A stretch of DNA of 64,000 bases from Camarhynchus parvulus (GCF_901933205.1 NC_044571.1:54163530-54227529); one strand, 5' to 3'. Positions 39,341 through 51,529 are shown, numbered from the stretch's first letter. Translations and numbers: made by a program. The notes: a model not told the origin generated them from the letters alone.

Positions 39341-39360
39341 ATATGATATATATATCATAT
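39341..39360. repeat. 20-bp perfect AT palindrome
   Basis: ATATGATATATATATCATAT equals its own reverse complement. Such sequence can extrude as a cruciform, but in AT-rich DNA with TA repeats it may be chance. Confidence 0.9.
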
Positions 39361-40019
39361 CATTATAATTGTGTTTGATTTGAAAATGTCTTTATCATGA
39401 AGCTAACCCTGATAATCTTTGTTGAGCATTTTCATGCAGGAAATACTTTGTCTCTTTTAAAATGAAAATGAAGAACAATTGAAGAATATAAATGAATTTT
39501 GAGAGTTACAAAATACAATGAAATGGAAAACAAAAGTTTATAGAATTTCCATGGTGCATAAATATATGAAATATTTCTTGTTTTGTGTTATGAGCATAAG
39601 ACTGTCCTTCAAAGTCATATTGTGCACATTCTTCTGTCCATAATTTTTCTTCTGGCTTGCTTTTTAATTTTTTTTTCTTCCAGGAAATGGTTCAAGACTA
39701 CTTGTTTATTATTTTGACAACTGATAATAAGATTGATGTATAGATGACATTACAGCATAATTTAACAATAAAAAACCATTCATTTTGCAGTGTTTCCTAA
39801 TATTCAATTTTGTGGGCACAATAATTTTGGAGATTTCAGGACAGGTACTTTACTAAGGAGTTAATTTTCCTCATCATTTACATTTTTGGTTGCCATAACT
39901 CCACTACTTCAAAGTACTTTTAATAACAGAAAACTAGAGTGAACAGCCTTCATGTAGAGAAAGCAAAAGTTTATCTTTAAAAAACATAAATCACATTGTT
40001 GTGCTTTGTAAACGTCAAG

Positions 40020-40340
40020 ATGTTTTACATACAGGTTATCATGGCTTAACATAAAAGCATCCTCCCTTTTCATGTAAGATCAGCTTAATTATGATGAATA
40101 AAGTCAACACAGTTAGGGTCTGAAGTCTACTGTGAAGCATACTGACTTACACACACCAACTGAAGAGCCCCACTTGCTCTTGGCCTTATGGATATCTGCC
40201 ACTTCGCTGCCTTATGACTCACCTGCGCCTGTGCATCCATTCCTGACACCTGCTCACGCTGTCAGGTTATTTATGAGCCTACACAAAGTTTAAAGACCAT
40301 TATGTGCACTTAATTGTACATAAAGCCTAATTCTAAGAAG
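40020..40340. promoter_or_regulatory. possible conserved non-coding element
   Basis: Balanced composition with words such as CAGCTTAATTATGATGAAT, TGACTCACCTG and GGTTATTTATGAGCC, CTTAATTGTACATAAAGCC. It holds homeobox-like (TTAATTA), AP-1-like (TGACTCA) and E-box (CACCTG) cores within about 200 bp. It does not resemble any repeat. Judgement by eye only. Confidence 0.2.
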
Positions 40341-41520
40341 AAGGTTTTAGAAAAGAAATTTTTCATTGTCCAAGTGGGACAGACACAGAATTTAATTCTG
40401 TCCCAGGAAGATTCTGAGGTTAAAGTATGACATTTTTATGCCTAGAAAAGCTATGTAAGGTTATTTTTAGTTCTTTTTATGACTCCCTCTGAGTCTTGTA
40501 TGGCTTGACTGAAGATAACTAAGAGAGCCTGGATTTTCAAGTGGAAGGGTACAAAATTAGTCCCAATACTGTTTTTTAATTCTCTAACATAATTATTATG
40601 ATTCAACATTTGAATTGTGGTTATCTGTAGAGTCCCTGGCCAGGGATTAGGCTGAACACATTTTAAGAAAAGACAGTCTTTCTTCCCCCAGTGACTAAAA
40701 AGTATTTTGCTTGCATTTAAGATGACCAATATAAATAATTTTTAATTTAGCAGTGTGTTAATAGTCTTATCACTCAGATTCATATAGGTCCTTTTATGGT
40801 ATCGAATTGAAAAACACAGCTTGCAGCTAAAGATGGGAAGCTGCATTTGGTTACTTTTCATTTTCTCAGTGGTCTGTCTTCTTTGCTGTGGAGCATTTCA
40901 TCACATCATGGACAAAAGAGTGGAGTCAGGCTTAAAATTTCATGTTATTTCTCCAAATTGATCATTATGCACTAACTATGTCGTGGTTTGACATTATGCC
41001 CTGCAGTGGATCTGTTGGAGAAGGCTGGAATTGGCTCTGTTCAGTACCAGACAGCCCCATACTCCCCTCACAGCAGCCAAACCCTTGTCATTTCTACTCA
41101 ATGCAGGTAACATATTGATGATTTCTTTCTGGAAATTTTCCAAAAAACATGAAAACCACCTCTACACCATTGGCTTCTTGAAGTATTATTCTGTTGGTCC
41201 AGACAGTTTTCCCTTCACCTAGCAATGCTGTCTGCTCAGTCATCTGTCTACTTGGTTTTGGTCTCTGACTTTCCATCCTACTTCCCTTTCTCTTGAAGGT
41301 ATCTTCAGTGCCTCTTTGCCTTCAGAAAAGAGAGAAAAATGGTGGAGATTATCAGCAAGGACAGGGAAGCCATGCACATTATTAAGGAATGAAACATGGT
41401 ACTAAACTTCCTTGAGCACTGAATTTGGATTGTCTGTTGTATTGGTTGCAACAGCAAGCATATGGGAAAATATATTTAAAAAAGGGCAAAATGTTGTATA
41501 GCAGTGAGTTTCTTAAGAGG

Positions 41521-41535
41521 AAAAAAAAAAAAAAA
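41521..41535. repeat. poly(A) run
   Basis: Fifteen A directly before the LTR scrap at 41536. Confidence 0.85.
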
Positions 41536-41630
41536 GAGAAATGACCCTGCAAACCTCAAGGTCAGTGAGGGAGGGGAGGAGATACTACAGGCACCAAAGC
41601 AGAGTGTCCCCTGCAGCCCACGAAGGAGAA
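41536..41630 (+). mobile_element. LTR fragment, same type as 35.7-36.7 kb
   Basis: ACCCTGCAAACCTCAAGGTC, AGTGAGGGAGGGGAGGAG and CACCAAAGCAGAGTGTCCC, CTGCAGCCCACG align with 36026-36120 of the LTR at 35725-36723 (GCTCTGCAGACACCAAGGTC...). Only this ~95-bp internal stretch is left. It stops where a CR1 tail begins, and the rest of the LTR does not resume after the CR1 pair. Confidence 0.65.
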
Positions 41631-41633
41631 CTG

Positions 41634-41877
41634 AAAATCATTAAAGTTAGAAAAGACCTCTATGATCAAGTCCAACCATTAACCCAACGCTGTTAGATCC
41701 ACCATTAAACCATGTCCACAAACACCACATCTATAAATGTTTAATCACTTCCACAGATGGCAATTCCACTACTTCCCTGTGTAGCCTATTTCAATACTTG
41801 ACCATCTTTTCTGTGAAGAAATTTTTCCTAATGTCCAATCTCAACTTCCCCTGGCACAACCTGGCTTCTTCAGTCTC
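41634..41877 (-). mobile_element. CR1 LINE 3' end (copy A)
   Basis: Minus-strand CR1 3' terminus. On the plus strand it begins AATCATTAAAGTTAGAAAAG, ACCTCTATGATCAAGTCCAA and runs through AACCATGTCCACAAACACCAC, CTTCCCTGTGTAGCC and GTGAAGAAATTTTTCC to CCTGGCACAACCTGG near 41865. It is 5'-truncated at the point where the next CR1 tail starts. It resembles a CR1 subfamily I associate with neoavian birds. Confidence 0.9.
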
Positions 41878-42318
41878 ACAGAATCACAGAATCATTAAGG
41901 TTAGAAAAGACGTCCAAGATCACTGAGTCCAAACTTTGACCAAACATTATCTCATCAACTACACCACGGCACTAAGTGCCACTTCCAGGCATTTCTTAAA
42001 TACCTTGGGGATGGTGATTCCATTACCTCTCTGGGCAATCCATTCCAATGCTTGACTACACCTTCAGTGAAGAAATTCTTCCTGCTGACCTACATGAACC
42101 TCCCCAGTACATCTTGAGGTTATGATAAGGTCAGTCCTGGGCATTTTTTTCACCAGGCTAAACTACCCCAGCTCCCTCAGCTGATCCTTACAGGACTTGT
42201 GCTCCAGACTCTTCACCAGCTTCATTGTCCTTCTCTGGACAAGCTCCAGCACCTCAATGTTGCTGCTCAGAAATGAACACAGGACTGGAGGTCTGACCTC
42301 CAGTGCAGAGTACAGAGG
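41878..42318 (-). mobile_element. CR1 LINE 3' end (copy B)
   Basis: A second minus-strand CR1 directly beyond copy A. It starts with the repeated tail words CACAGAATCACAGAATCATT (41878-41897), runs through GGGATGGTGATTCCATTACC, CTCTGGGCAATCC and AAGAAATTCTTCC, and reaches ORF2 sequence at 42160-42318 (CTCCCTCAGCTGATCCTTAC, TTCTCTGGACAAGCTCC). Its tail and copy A's truncated end are nearly flush. Confidence 0.92.
42163..42318 (-). pseudogene. CR1 ORF2 C-terminal remnant
   Basis: On the minus strand the end of copy B's ORF2 is readable as 'NIEVLELVQRRTMKLVKSLE' followed by 'HKSCKDQLRELG', the conserved block after the RT thumb in CR1. The open frame runs on into non-CR1 sequence beyond 42318 by chance. 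No catalytic residues are present. Confidence 0.8.
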
Positions 42319-44886
42319 AATTACTATATAAAGTTTCCAACTGTAAAAAAAGCTTTTGGACAAGAATCTTCTAATTAAATTGTATTCAGAATTTCCTATT
42401 AGATATTTTTTCTTGAAATGGTGTACCATAAACCTCTTCTGTCTTATTTAAAATGTGATGATTAAACATTATGGAAATATGCTTACTGCTATGCACAATT
42501 ACCAACTATATTTGTTCTTTTTTATGCTTTTAACTTTACTTCATTTTCAGCTATTTAATTTAAAGTCTATTAATTTCCTTTTTATTTGATATGTTACTTG
42601 ATTCACTTATTCTTTTTAAAGATTTTTTACCTCTGTCTACACACCTTCTCTGTCCTCTCACTCTAGCTCAACTTGTAGCACTGTAGGTTTTGCTTCTTCT
42701 TTCAATTATTCATCCCTTTCCTTTGCTTTCTCCCCCCAATTCCCACCAGCATTTCTCACCTTCTTCCCAACACTTTGTACTTATCCTTTGATCCTTTTAC
42801 TACAAATATCTTGACTGCCCTTCTATTTTCCTACTTTTTTCTTCTTTCTCACTTCTGTTTGCAGTTGTATCACCGTCTTTTCACTTGTCCCATCTTATAA
42901 TTCTGTCTTCTCATTTTCTTTCTTTTTTTTTAATTATTCATTTTGTGTAGCCAAGAATTGATGACATGAAAGGATTAAAGCTGAAGTGCATTGGATTTTA
43001 GGAGGCTTTTTGCAACCATCTGCTTTTCTGATAATTAATATGAAACTCTTTCCATCAGCTTTCCTGGTTCTATTTCATCTCTGAATTTAGTCTTTCTGTG
43101 GACTGTGTGAAAAGTAATTTAGACCTCTCCCTTCCTTTTTCACAACAAAAAGGGAGGGAGGGAGGGAAGGGAGGGAGGGAGGGAAGGAAAAAAGGATAGT
43201 GCTGAGAGCTTCATACTCTTATTTCAATGTAAGGAACCAGATTATTAACCTGGCAGAATTTAGGTATCCATAATGAAAGTAAAGTAAATCTCTCTCCTCA
43301 CAATATAAATTTCATTCTTTTTATAATTTTATATTTTTTGAGAAAAAACATTTGATACAGTACCATATGAACTGCCCTGTTCTTGTGTTCTTTTATTCAT
43401 TTTTAGCAGCTGGTAACTAATCTTCTTTGTGGATGTAAAATAAACAGGAGTTGCTTAGGGAGCAGTTCTGGAGGGCGAACATTTCTTTTTCCTACATATA
43501 TACGTGCATGCCTTTAAGAGAGTCAAATGAAGAGAAATACATAGGAAGAGCAGAAAAACAGATAAGGGTGTAAGACTTGTATGAAACTGATTCCCTAATA
43601 CATAATTTATAACATAGTCTATATTTTACAAAATTTTATTATCTGTAATTTGCTCCAATCCCTCATGCCAACTATAATCAAGTTTTATTTTATATTATAA
43701 AATATATAATCAAGTATATATTGATAAGAATGAAGTTATGCAACTTGAAGTGGTGGATCTGCCTTATGGATTGTACATTAGTAGCTATGAAAAACTGTAG
43801 AAGGTACTATGTGTAGAACTGAACAGACAAAATAAAAATATTTAATTTCAAATAGTAATTAAACAGACTTTTTATTGGAACTTGCTTATGATTACTTAAA
43901 AGTTCCTTGTTTGCTTGTCATTTCTTTAACTTCCAGCTGTCTGATTTCTATTTAAAAGAGTAATTACCAATAATAATACCCCAGAACAAGGTGGATTAAA
44001 ATATCAAAACAGACTGAAGGGAAATCACATCAGGCAGGGTCTAGGAAAGCATCTTATAGCTGGATATCCAACTGTCCCTGAGAAATAGAGGAGATTTTCT
44101 CTGTTGCCTTGATTCTTCTGTAGCTTCTTGCTTCCCAAGAATGCCAAAGCTATAAAATACATAACTAAGCTCTATGGATTTCTAGGCATCACTTTTATAG
44201 GAATGCATATAAATTGCATATAGGAAAGATTAAAAAAATCCCAGATGTATAGATAAATAACATAATTTAAACTATTACACAGGATCTAATCCTACAAAAC
44301 TAAAACTTCCAAAGAACTAGGAGCTGTATTATTTTCTGCCTTTTATTCTGAACATTTCTGTGTCACAGTGACAAGAAGGAGCAAAAACCTACTAAATCAA
44401 AAAAAAAAGCAGCATTCTGAATGAACTTTACACCCTCTTTGCCTAAATTAAAATGAATTAAGCTGTGAGCAGTGATGAAAAAGACTTTATTACTTTACTC
44501 CTTTTCATATTTTTCATAAAGAAGAAACAATGAAATCATAAGTTACATAACCATTTACAGAAACTACAAGTGACCCAATAAGCTGATGGTTAAGTAAATG
44601 TGGTAGATCCTCCATATTACTGCTTCATAAAAGTCAAAGCAATAGCAATAATAATGTAATATGATATTTAAAAGTAGCAAGGATTAGTTCCCTTAGACTT
44701 TCCCTGTGTTCTGGTGCACTTGGCTTTTCATTTTCTTGTGCTTTACTGCAGGGCTATTTGTCCTTGAAAGCATTCTTCCTGAATATAAAGGAAGTCCTTA
44801 TCTAATCAACACTAGACTTGGAAATTTTCCAAATTGAGCGTTGCTTGCAGCACACTTGAGAGCAGATTTCCTTACTACATTATTTT
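42319..44886. other. AT-rich stretch with a GGGA repeat
   Basis: No gene recognised. Pyrimidine-rich between about 42600 and 42930. A GGGA repeat is listed separately. Confidence 0.5.
43151..43187. repeat. GGGA simple repeat
   Basis: Nine or so GGGA/GGAA units, purine only on the plus strand. Confidence 0.93.
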
Positions 44887-45600
44887 GACTCTGGTATATT
44901 ACTGGTAGTGTTGTGGAAAAAAACTGGTTTATCGACTACACAGGGCACCCAAAATGTGGCAGTCCTTACAAACTCCTCTACTACACCCCGATGACTGGAT
45001 TCAAGAATAATTTCACTTGGAATTGTCCTAACAGATATTCACGGCACCCTGTATTGCAATTGAGTTTATCACAACTACTCTTTCTATACTATATATATCA
45101 CAAATACTCTTTCTATACTATATACTTCAGTTGTTACTTGCCCAGGTCACCCACTTTCTGAAGCAGAACAGCCGAGAGTAAAATTGGTGAATAAGCAGCG
45201 CTGTTGCTGGAACTGATATTCTCATTGATGTATCTGGGCCAAACCAACAGGTTTTACAAACCTAGGCAACATTTCTGTGTTGAAAAGTCTGTGCAGCTGT
45301 GGGATTAACTTTTGAGTCCTTGAACCGCAGTGCTAGCACTCCCCGTGGGGAAGGTGAATCACTCAGATTCACAGGGATCATTCAGGAGTCCATTGCTTCC
45401 AGTCTCTGTGCACTGACCAACCTCTTCTCTGACAACAGATTACAAAAATAGTTCAGAGCATTCAAGGAATTTGTACCGTGTTGGGATTGCACTGTGCTCC
45501 CTTGCAGAACCTTGTTCAACCCTTCCTACTCTTTCTCAATGCATCATCTCCAACTTCACCCCAGCTGTGCCTGAACACCAGCAACAGACGCGTTCATGGT
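44887..45600. other. unassigned island of unusual composition
   Basis: About 700 bp that is less AT-rich than its flanks and contains a scattering of CpGs (ATCGACTAC, CACGGCACC, AACAGCCGAGAG, AGCAGCGCTG, GAACCGCAG, CTCCCCGTGG, AGACGCG). It directly precedes an LTR insertion. The texture suggests an unrecognised interspersed repeat, perhaps an LTR, but I can find neither TG...CA ends with flanking repeats nor protein motifs. It holds a 29-bp tandem duplication. Confidence 0.35.
45067..45124. repeat. 29-bp tandem duplication
   Basis: Two adjacent 29-bp copies (45067-45095 and 45096-45124) of TATCACAAMTACTCTTTCTA then TACTATATA-type text, differing at one base (C versus A). A recent local duplication. 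Confidence 0.92.
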
Positions 45601-45880
45601 GTAGATCTAATATTTTAGAACAACTGATCATTTATTACTTTTCCTTCCATAAAGAACTCATTTTTTTATAAATCAGAACTACTTCTTTTCAGGCACCTCT
45701 AATCTGCAATTAGCAAACCCTGGAGGTTGCGAGTGGAAAAAAATTATGAGGAAGCTCCCTAACTGGTACCTATATCACTACCTGCTCTTCTACCCACTTC
45801 TTCCTTCTTGAGAGGCAAACCTCTCCAAGAAAAAACCAGAAGAGACTGATTATTCAAATATTCAAGTCTTTACTTATAAC

Positions 45881-46503
45881 TGCTGAGGTTTACCCCAGAG
45901 AGCAACTCTGCATCACACAGTCACTCACTTGCTCGCTCGCTCGCTCGCTCGCTCTCATTCACTCTCTCACTCCATCCATGCTGAGATGTGGAAGATGACC
46001 AGAAAAATAAGAAAACTTGTGGGTTGAGATATGAACATTTTGATAATTTAGGTAAAATACAATAACAATAAAAATAATTGTGATGATAGTAAAAATTGTA
46101 ATGAAAAGAAAAATAAATAAAAAATATAAATAAAAGCCAAGATAAACAAGGGATGCAAATAGAAAACAATTGCTGACCACCACCAAGTTGATGCCCAGAC
46201 ATGTTGTGGAACAGCAGCCCCACAACAAGTTTTCCCTGATTTGTATGCTGAGCAGGCAATATTGTTATGGAATATTCCTCAGGCCTTTTGGGCTCAGCTG
46301 TCCTGGCTGTGTCCCCTTCCAGTTTCTTGTGCACTTCCAGGCCTCCTGCTAGCAGGGCAGAGTGAGAAGCTGTAATGTCCTTGACTTAGGGCAAGCACTG
46401 CTCAACCACAACTAAAATATCAATGTGTTATCAACATAATTCTCATCCTAAATACAAAACACAGTGCAATAACAGATGCTAGGAAGAAAATTAAGTATCC
46501 CAG
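45881..46503 (-). mobile_element. ERVL-type LTR with internal GCTC microsatellite
   Basis: A solo LTR in minus orientation of a type I recognise as widespread in birds. The plus strand opens TGCTGAGGTTTACCCCAG (45881-45898), the complement of the family's GGTTTAAACC-like 3' end. It is followed by the GCTC/CACTC block, ACTTGTGGGTTGAGATATG (46016-46034), a long AATAA/ATAAT-rich block (46050-46130), CAGACATGTTGTGGAACAGC, ATTGTTATGGAATATTCCTC and CTGTCCTGGCTGTGTCCCC. Then come CTTGACTTAGGGCAAGCACTG, CATAATTCTCATCCTAAAT and GGAAGAAAATTAAGTATCCC (46482-46501). The last dozen bases of the usual 5' end are replaced by an A-run, and I see no clear target-site duplication. No viral genes are present; open frames inside it are incidental. 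Confidence 0.8.
45931..45954. repeat. GCTC microsatellite
   Basis: Six GCTC units at the point where this LTR type normally has a GAGCGAGC-like word (minus strand), so the repeat probably grew from LTR sequence after insertion. Confidence 0.93.
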
Positions 46504-49500
46504 GAAAAAAAAAGGGTAATATTATAGGTCCCATGCATGAGGATGGCTCATAAACTGTTGTATTCCAGGCAAATTCCCTTCATATGTTTACCTCGTAAAG
46601 GCAGTCCCCCAGGGTGATCTGGCAGATCAGAATCATGGGAAACAGTGACAGAAGTTGTTTTGAGAATAAGTAACTTATTTTTTAGGTAGAGAAGTTCTTA
46701 TTTCAGTAAGTCTTTTGCGGGTCCTCTCTGGAAATAATTCTTAAAAGTTTTTCTTTTTTTTATTTTGGAAATACTTGCTTTCATCTTTTGTTGTTGTTTT
46801 TGAAAGAAAAATTCGGGCTGGTCAAATAAATTGATATTTCCTAAAAAAAAAAAATCGGTGTAGTAATTTGTTTTCATTCAGAAACTTATGTGTGAGAAAT
46901 TCTGATGAAAATTAATTCAAAATTTAAATATTCTTACAGAATACTGTTCTGCATTACTAATTTATCCCCAGTTTATTACCTAATTACCTTTAATATTCTG
47001 ACATGTGTCCACAGAAATTTTGGAATTACTGTTGATTTTAATGCTTTATTTTGATTATTATCATATGGAAATATCTGTGTTGTTCCAGAAATGCACAGTC
47101 TAATTTTTTGTTACTGTTCACAGCACTTTTCTTTTGCTCCTAGCATGTAGGAGCAAAAGCAAAACATATGATGTTTCCTAGCATTATATATTTCCTAGGC
47201 ACTTTGGAGAGAAAAGTAAACATACTGAATTCTAGTCTTACTGATTATGGGAGAAAAATCCTATAAAATATTCTTTCCACAACCAATTTCTCAATAACCC
47301 CAGTCAACACCTTCCAAAAATTTAATCTGGAGACACAGCTATGCTCAAAATATTGCTACAGTTCAAAGTGAAAATGCAGCTTAAATAGAACCATGAATTT
47401 TTGTTATCTGCTTTATTGTTTTAGAAGCATAGTATACCAAACTGTCTCATTAATACAGAAAATAAATTATTATAGAAAAAAAAATTTCATCATGATTATC
47501 CTTTTTCCTGTGTTATGCTTATCCTTCCTCTGTATCCTAAAGCTGGCTCTCTAGCCTGCCTCAAGCAGGGTGTGGTTGCTGACAAATTTACCCCACTTTG
47601 AGGTCTCCCCTCGAAGTGCTGTAATATGACATGATGTTCTCAAGGCTGGATAAGGGTTTCTCAAGGCTACTACTCTTCATTGGTAGCATTATCTGGGATT
47701 TATTTTCACATTTAATTTTGTATCACTCTCATTCCTTTTCATTCATTCCTAGCTGAAGTTTAGAAGCTGTTCAACAGCCTCTTCCAGCCTCATTGGCCAC
47801 AAAAGTCTCTTGGGTTTTGCACAGAGACAATATTATGTGTGACACCTTCATCAAATGTGTTCCAAGGGCTGCTCTGATAGATTTTCACTGACCATTTTGA
47901 AGATGCACACAAACTTGCAGACATATTTATTTTGGCAATGGAAATCAACGCTAATACTCAGATATCCACAGACATACAGCATGCATTTCTGGGTGTCAGA
48001 CTATTCTAGAAAACTTCTATGGAACTCTTTTTACTGTCAGTAATGGGGAGTAATATTTCCTTTCTTTGTCCTTCTAATTTTAAATTAAAAAAAAAGTTTT
48101 GATATAGGAATGACTTTGAGTTCAAGCAATCAAGGTTTTTATTTTTTAATTCAAACTGTTATTTGCCCAGCACCAAGAGGGAATGTTGGACGGAAGCCAT
48201 TTCTTTCTTGTAACGGTCATGAGTCAGCAATAATGCTGATCCTTTTTCCATCATCCATGTTAAATTATGCTATGGTTTCCAAGAGATCTTTCCCAGCTTC
48301 TGGGAACTGCTAAGATTGCTCCAAGTCTTTTTCACAATGATTGTTCTTTATATAGGGTAGGATATGTAGTGACAGCAGGAAGACTGAAAGCACGTCCTGA
48401 GTGTCTGTGCTCATTTTTTAAAAGAAGACTTTTAGGCTTCTCAGATGCATGAAAAGTTGATCAAAACTATAGACTTTAGATTCTTTGTCTTAAAATTCAA
48501 AGAAAAACAAAAATGGCTGAATGGTTGTCATGGAAGAAATATGTAGCAAAATTGATAAGTTGTACAAATATGTGGTTTTCCCCTCATAAAATATGTTGCT
48601 GTGTTCCAAGTTAAATTAACCATCCCATTCACTCTGAGACAAAAATATAATTACTGTAGACTGTCTGAATTTGCTTAGGGATTGCCTTCAGCCACTATCC
48701 AGAGTTCTGAGTGATATAATGTGTGCTGTTTGTGGTCTGAATGTTAGTATCCACCTAAAGAAATCTTTGTTGATCAGACTTGCAGACACCTTGCAAATTT
48801 TGGTAACAAATGAACTTGCTTATGCTGCTTTCCCAGTACATGTTCTGGCTGCCCCAGCTTGGTTGCAAGGTTTAGTTTTAAACAAGAAGTAAGAGTCTCT
48901 CTAGTAATTTGCTACACTCCATAACACATTGTTTGGCATCTGTTACCTTCCCACATTATTAAAGCAGGTTGTTGTACATTACCCCAGCTTAAATAAATAT
49001 GTCACATTACAAAGAAAAATGTGTACTTAGATTGAAACAGTAAAGCTATGTTTGCTATAGAATTACAAAATATAGTCCTAAAGTGTTGTGGGAAAAAAGC
49101 ATCCACATGGTGGGGCCACTCTGGGGATGAATAGAAGTCTTTCCTTACATTATCATCATCATGTGAAAGTAATGAAGGCACTCTTGAGGGACCTCATTGG
49201 AAGTGATATTTTTTCTCTCATTGCTAGTGTGAGTAACTTGAAAACTACGTTATAAAACAGAGACTCAACCCATTCATATACATTTCGGGTTAAAGCAATC
49301 CAGAAAGCAGGAACAGCTGTGACTTTAATCACATAAGAAATAAACCCTTCCATTATACCCTGCTGAATGCAGAGGCAGAGTGCAATAACTAAGCACCAAG
49401 AGGCAAGAGGCAATCAGTGGGATAATTGTTTCCTTTTATTGTTAGATTATATTCTGATTTCTGTTCAAGTAATGTTCATTTGTTAAAAATCATTATTGAC

Positions 49501-51529
49501 TTAGATGAGATTCATCAGCAAAATTCAGTGAGTATTTTAAGGCATTTAAAGGTTAACGTCTTATTCTTCAAGACATTTTTGAAACCTATCTTGTCTTTTA
49601 GCACTTTACACATTAATTTAGTAATTTGCCATACGCAAATTTGCATTTTGTCAGTTATAATATATGAGCAGAAAAATTGCTTAGGTCTATAATAAGTTCT
49701 GCAGATTTCCTATTCTCCACAAACTTTTCATTCTAAAGTTATCCAAAGGGAAGTGAAATACTTACCTTTACCAAGCCCATATGGAAAAATATTTTAATTT
49801 TTACAGATATGAAAGGCTTGCTACACTTAGTGATGGCTTATACATAAGTAAAAATTCTGTTTTGAGGACCATAGCCATAAGTGACAAAATTTCTCTGTGT
49901 AAAACAGAAAAAAAAATAAAATACCTTTGAAATAACACATCATAATGGAAGCTGAGTTTGCAGGGATGACAGAGAATTGAAAAGGAAATAGTAGTGCTAG
50001 GAGGGAGCTTTATTTTATAACTCACCACAACATTTACCAACTTGTATTGCATTTTTTTTTCTAGTACAGACCTCTAAAATACTTGGCTTCTGTAATTGCA
50101 CATATGTCAAGCCTTAAAAGTTAAGAGAGGAAGGGATAGAGACATAGGCAGAGGCATTCATACCAACCAGCTTTAGATTGCTGTATCTGAGTTAGTTATC
50201 TTGGGCCTTTGATACAGATATGTTTTCTTCATAAATCTGTCTTCAATGCAATGGTAATATTAAAGTTAGGTACCACAGGTTTGAACTCATTCTAAAGCAT
50301 TTGCAGATGTCTTAATTAGGTGACCCAAACTGACTACTAAAGCAGTTATTTCTTTCCATTTATGGTAACTGAGCCCATGAAATCTAATTTCGGTAAATGC
50401 TAGGAAGAGATTTTCTTATGTAGTCCTTTATGTCTCAGTGCAAATTTCAAAGTATACATTTTACTGGAAAGTGAGATTAGAATGATAAGAAATCACACAA
50501 ATGGATAAAATTTATTTGTCTTCAAAGTGCAAGTAAATGCCATCTCAGAACTTTTACATGAATTAAGCCTGTTCTGTTACTCAACAGAATTTAAATTTTA
50601 AGTAAGATGATGGACAAAATGATTTCTGGAAGTTTCTTCCGTCTGAGAAAGTCTATTACATGTTTTTTAATGAGTTTTATACCTTGCAAAATAATTGATG
50701 ATGCCTATTTCAAATGTATGAATTAACAATAAAACCTCAAAGTGGCTTAACCATCAACATATAGCAATGGTTTAAAAATAATCAGAAGATCCATCAACTA
50801 AAAAAGGTTCATGACATTTTCTCAGGCTTCACAGTCTTTTGACAAGCTGCTGAAGGTTTCTGATCTATGACGGGTCTGCAAGACAAACTCTGGGCAGCTG
50901 TGCCAGGAAAAACAAATCAACAGAGTTTATGTTGTGAAAACCCTGGGAAGACTGGTTCTGACAAGGCTGAGTAATAGGTGTTTCAAGGAACAGAAGCCAA
51001 TGATGTCTGAAAAAAGGAGGAGAGACTATAGTAGAGCACATAATGGGAACACACATGCTTGGGTAAGAGTCACTGAATATGTTTTCAAACAGCTGAGGTA
51101 TGCATGCCTGCTACTGAGCAAGAATGTCTTCCAGTGTGCTGAGCAACAAATATTTTTAGGGAATATTTTTACCTGATTTATCTTAGAATGAAATTAATTG
51201 CTCCCTGCACTTAAGTGTAAAACAGGTCTGGCATGAGTAATTTGTGTATGTATGCCTTTCTTATATCTGTTTAATTTTGGCAACATTTTGGTCCAAGTCA
51301 TCCGTTTCCTTGTTTACTAAAGTATGAAGAAAGAATTTCTATGAGTATAACAAGACCAAGAAGACATATTTGAAGTAAACTTTACCCATATATGATTTAG
51401 CAAGTCTTGTACATCAAAGAACATAACATCCTCAGAAGACGTCCTTCAAAAATATTTATTGAGTACATAAATTTCGCATATCAGCATAGCTGATGTCCAG
51501 ACAGTTTTCTGATACTATTTTCAAAAACT
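46504..51529. other. AT-rich stretch, no gene recognised
   Basis: No gene or named repeat. Slightly less AT-rich patches near 47560-47700, 48150-48400 and 50850-51180 do not match anything I know. A minus-strand frame at 49159-49413 reads like a membrane protein but has no supporting splice or start signals. Confidence 0.5.

Larger units (their letters stand above)
36724..41520. other. AT-rich stretch with simple repeats
   Basis: No gene recognised. Contains GTT, TA and AAAC simple repeats and an AT palindrome (listed separately), and a conserved-element candidate at 40020-40340. Near 40979 the words TGTCGTGGTTTGACATTATG resemble the start of an avian LTR, but the following bases do not continue the match. 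Confidence 0.5.

Noticed and set aside
40979..41010. TGTCGTGGTTTGACATTATG resembling an avian LTR start
   Set aside because: The match is limited to about 15-20 bases and does not continue into known LTR sequence.
45921..46334. 137-codon minus-strand frame ending in Ser-Glu-Arg-Ala repeats
   Set aside because: Produced by the GCTC microsatellite and AT-rich block inside an LTR; not a gene.
49159..49413. Minus-strand frame with membrane-like stretches
   Set aside because: Hydrophobic runs are expected in random T-rich frames; no signals or family resemblance.
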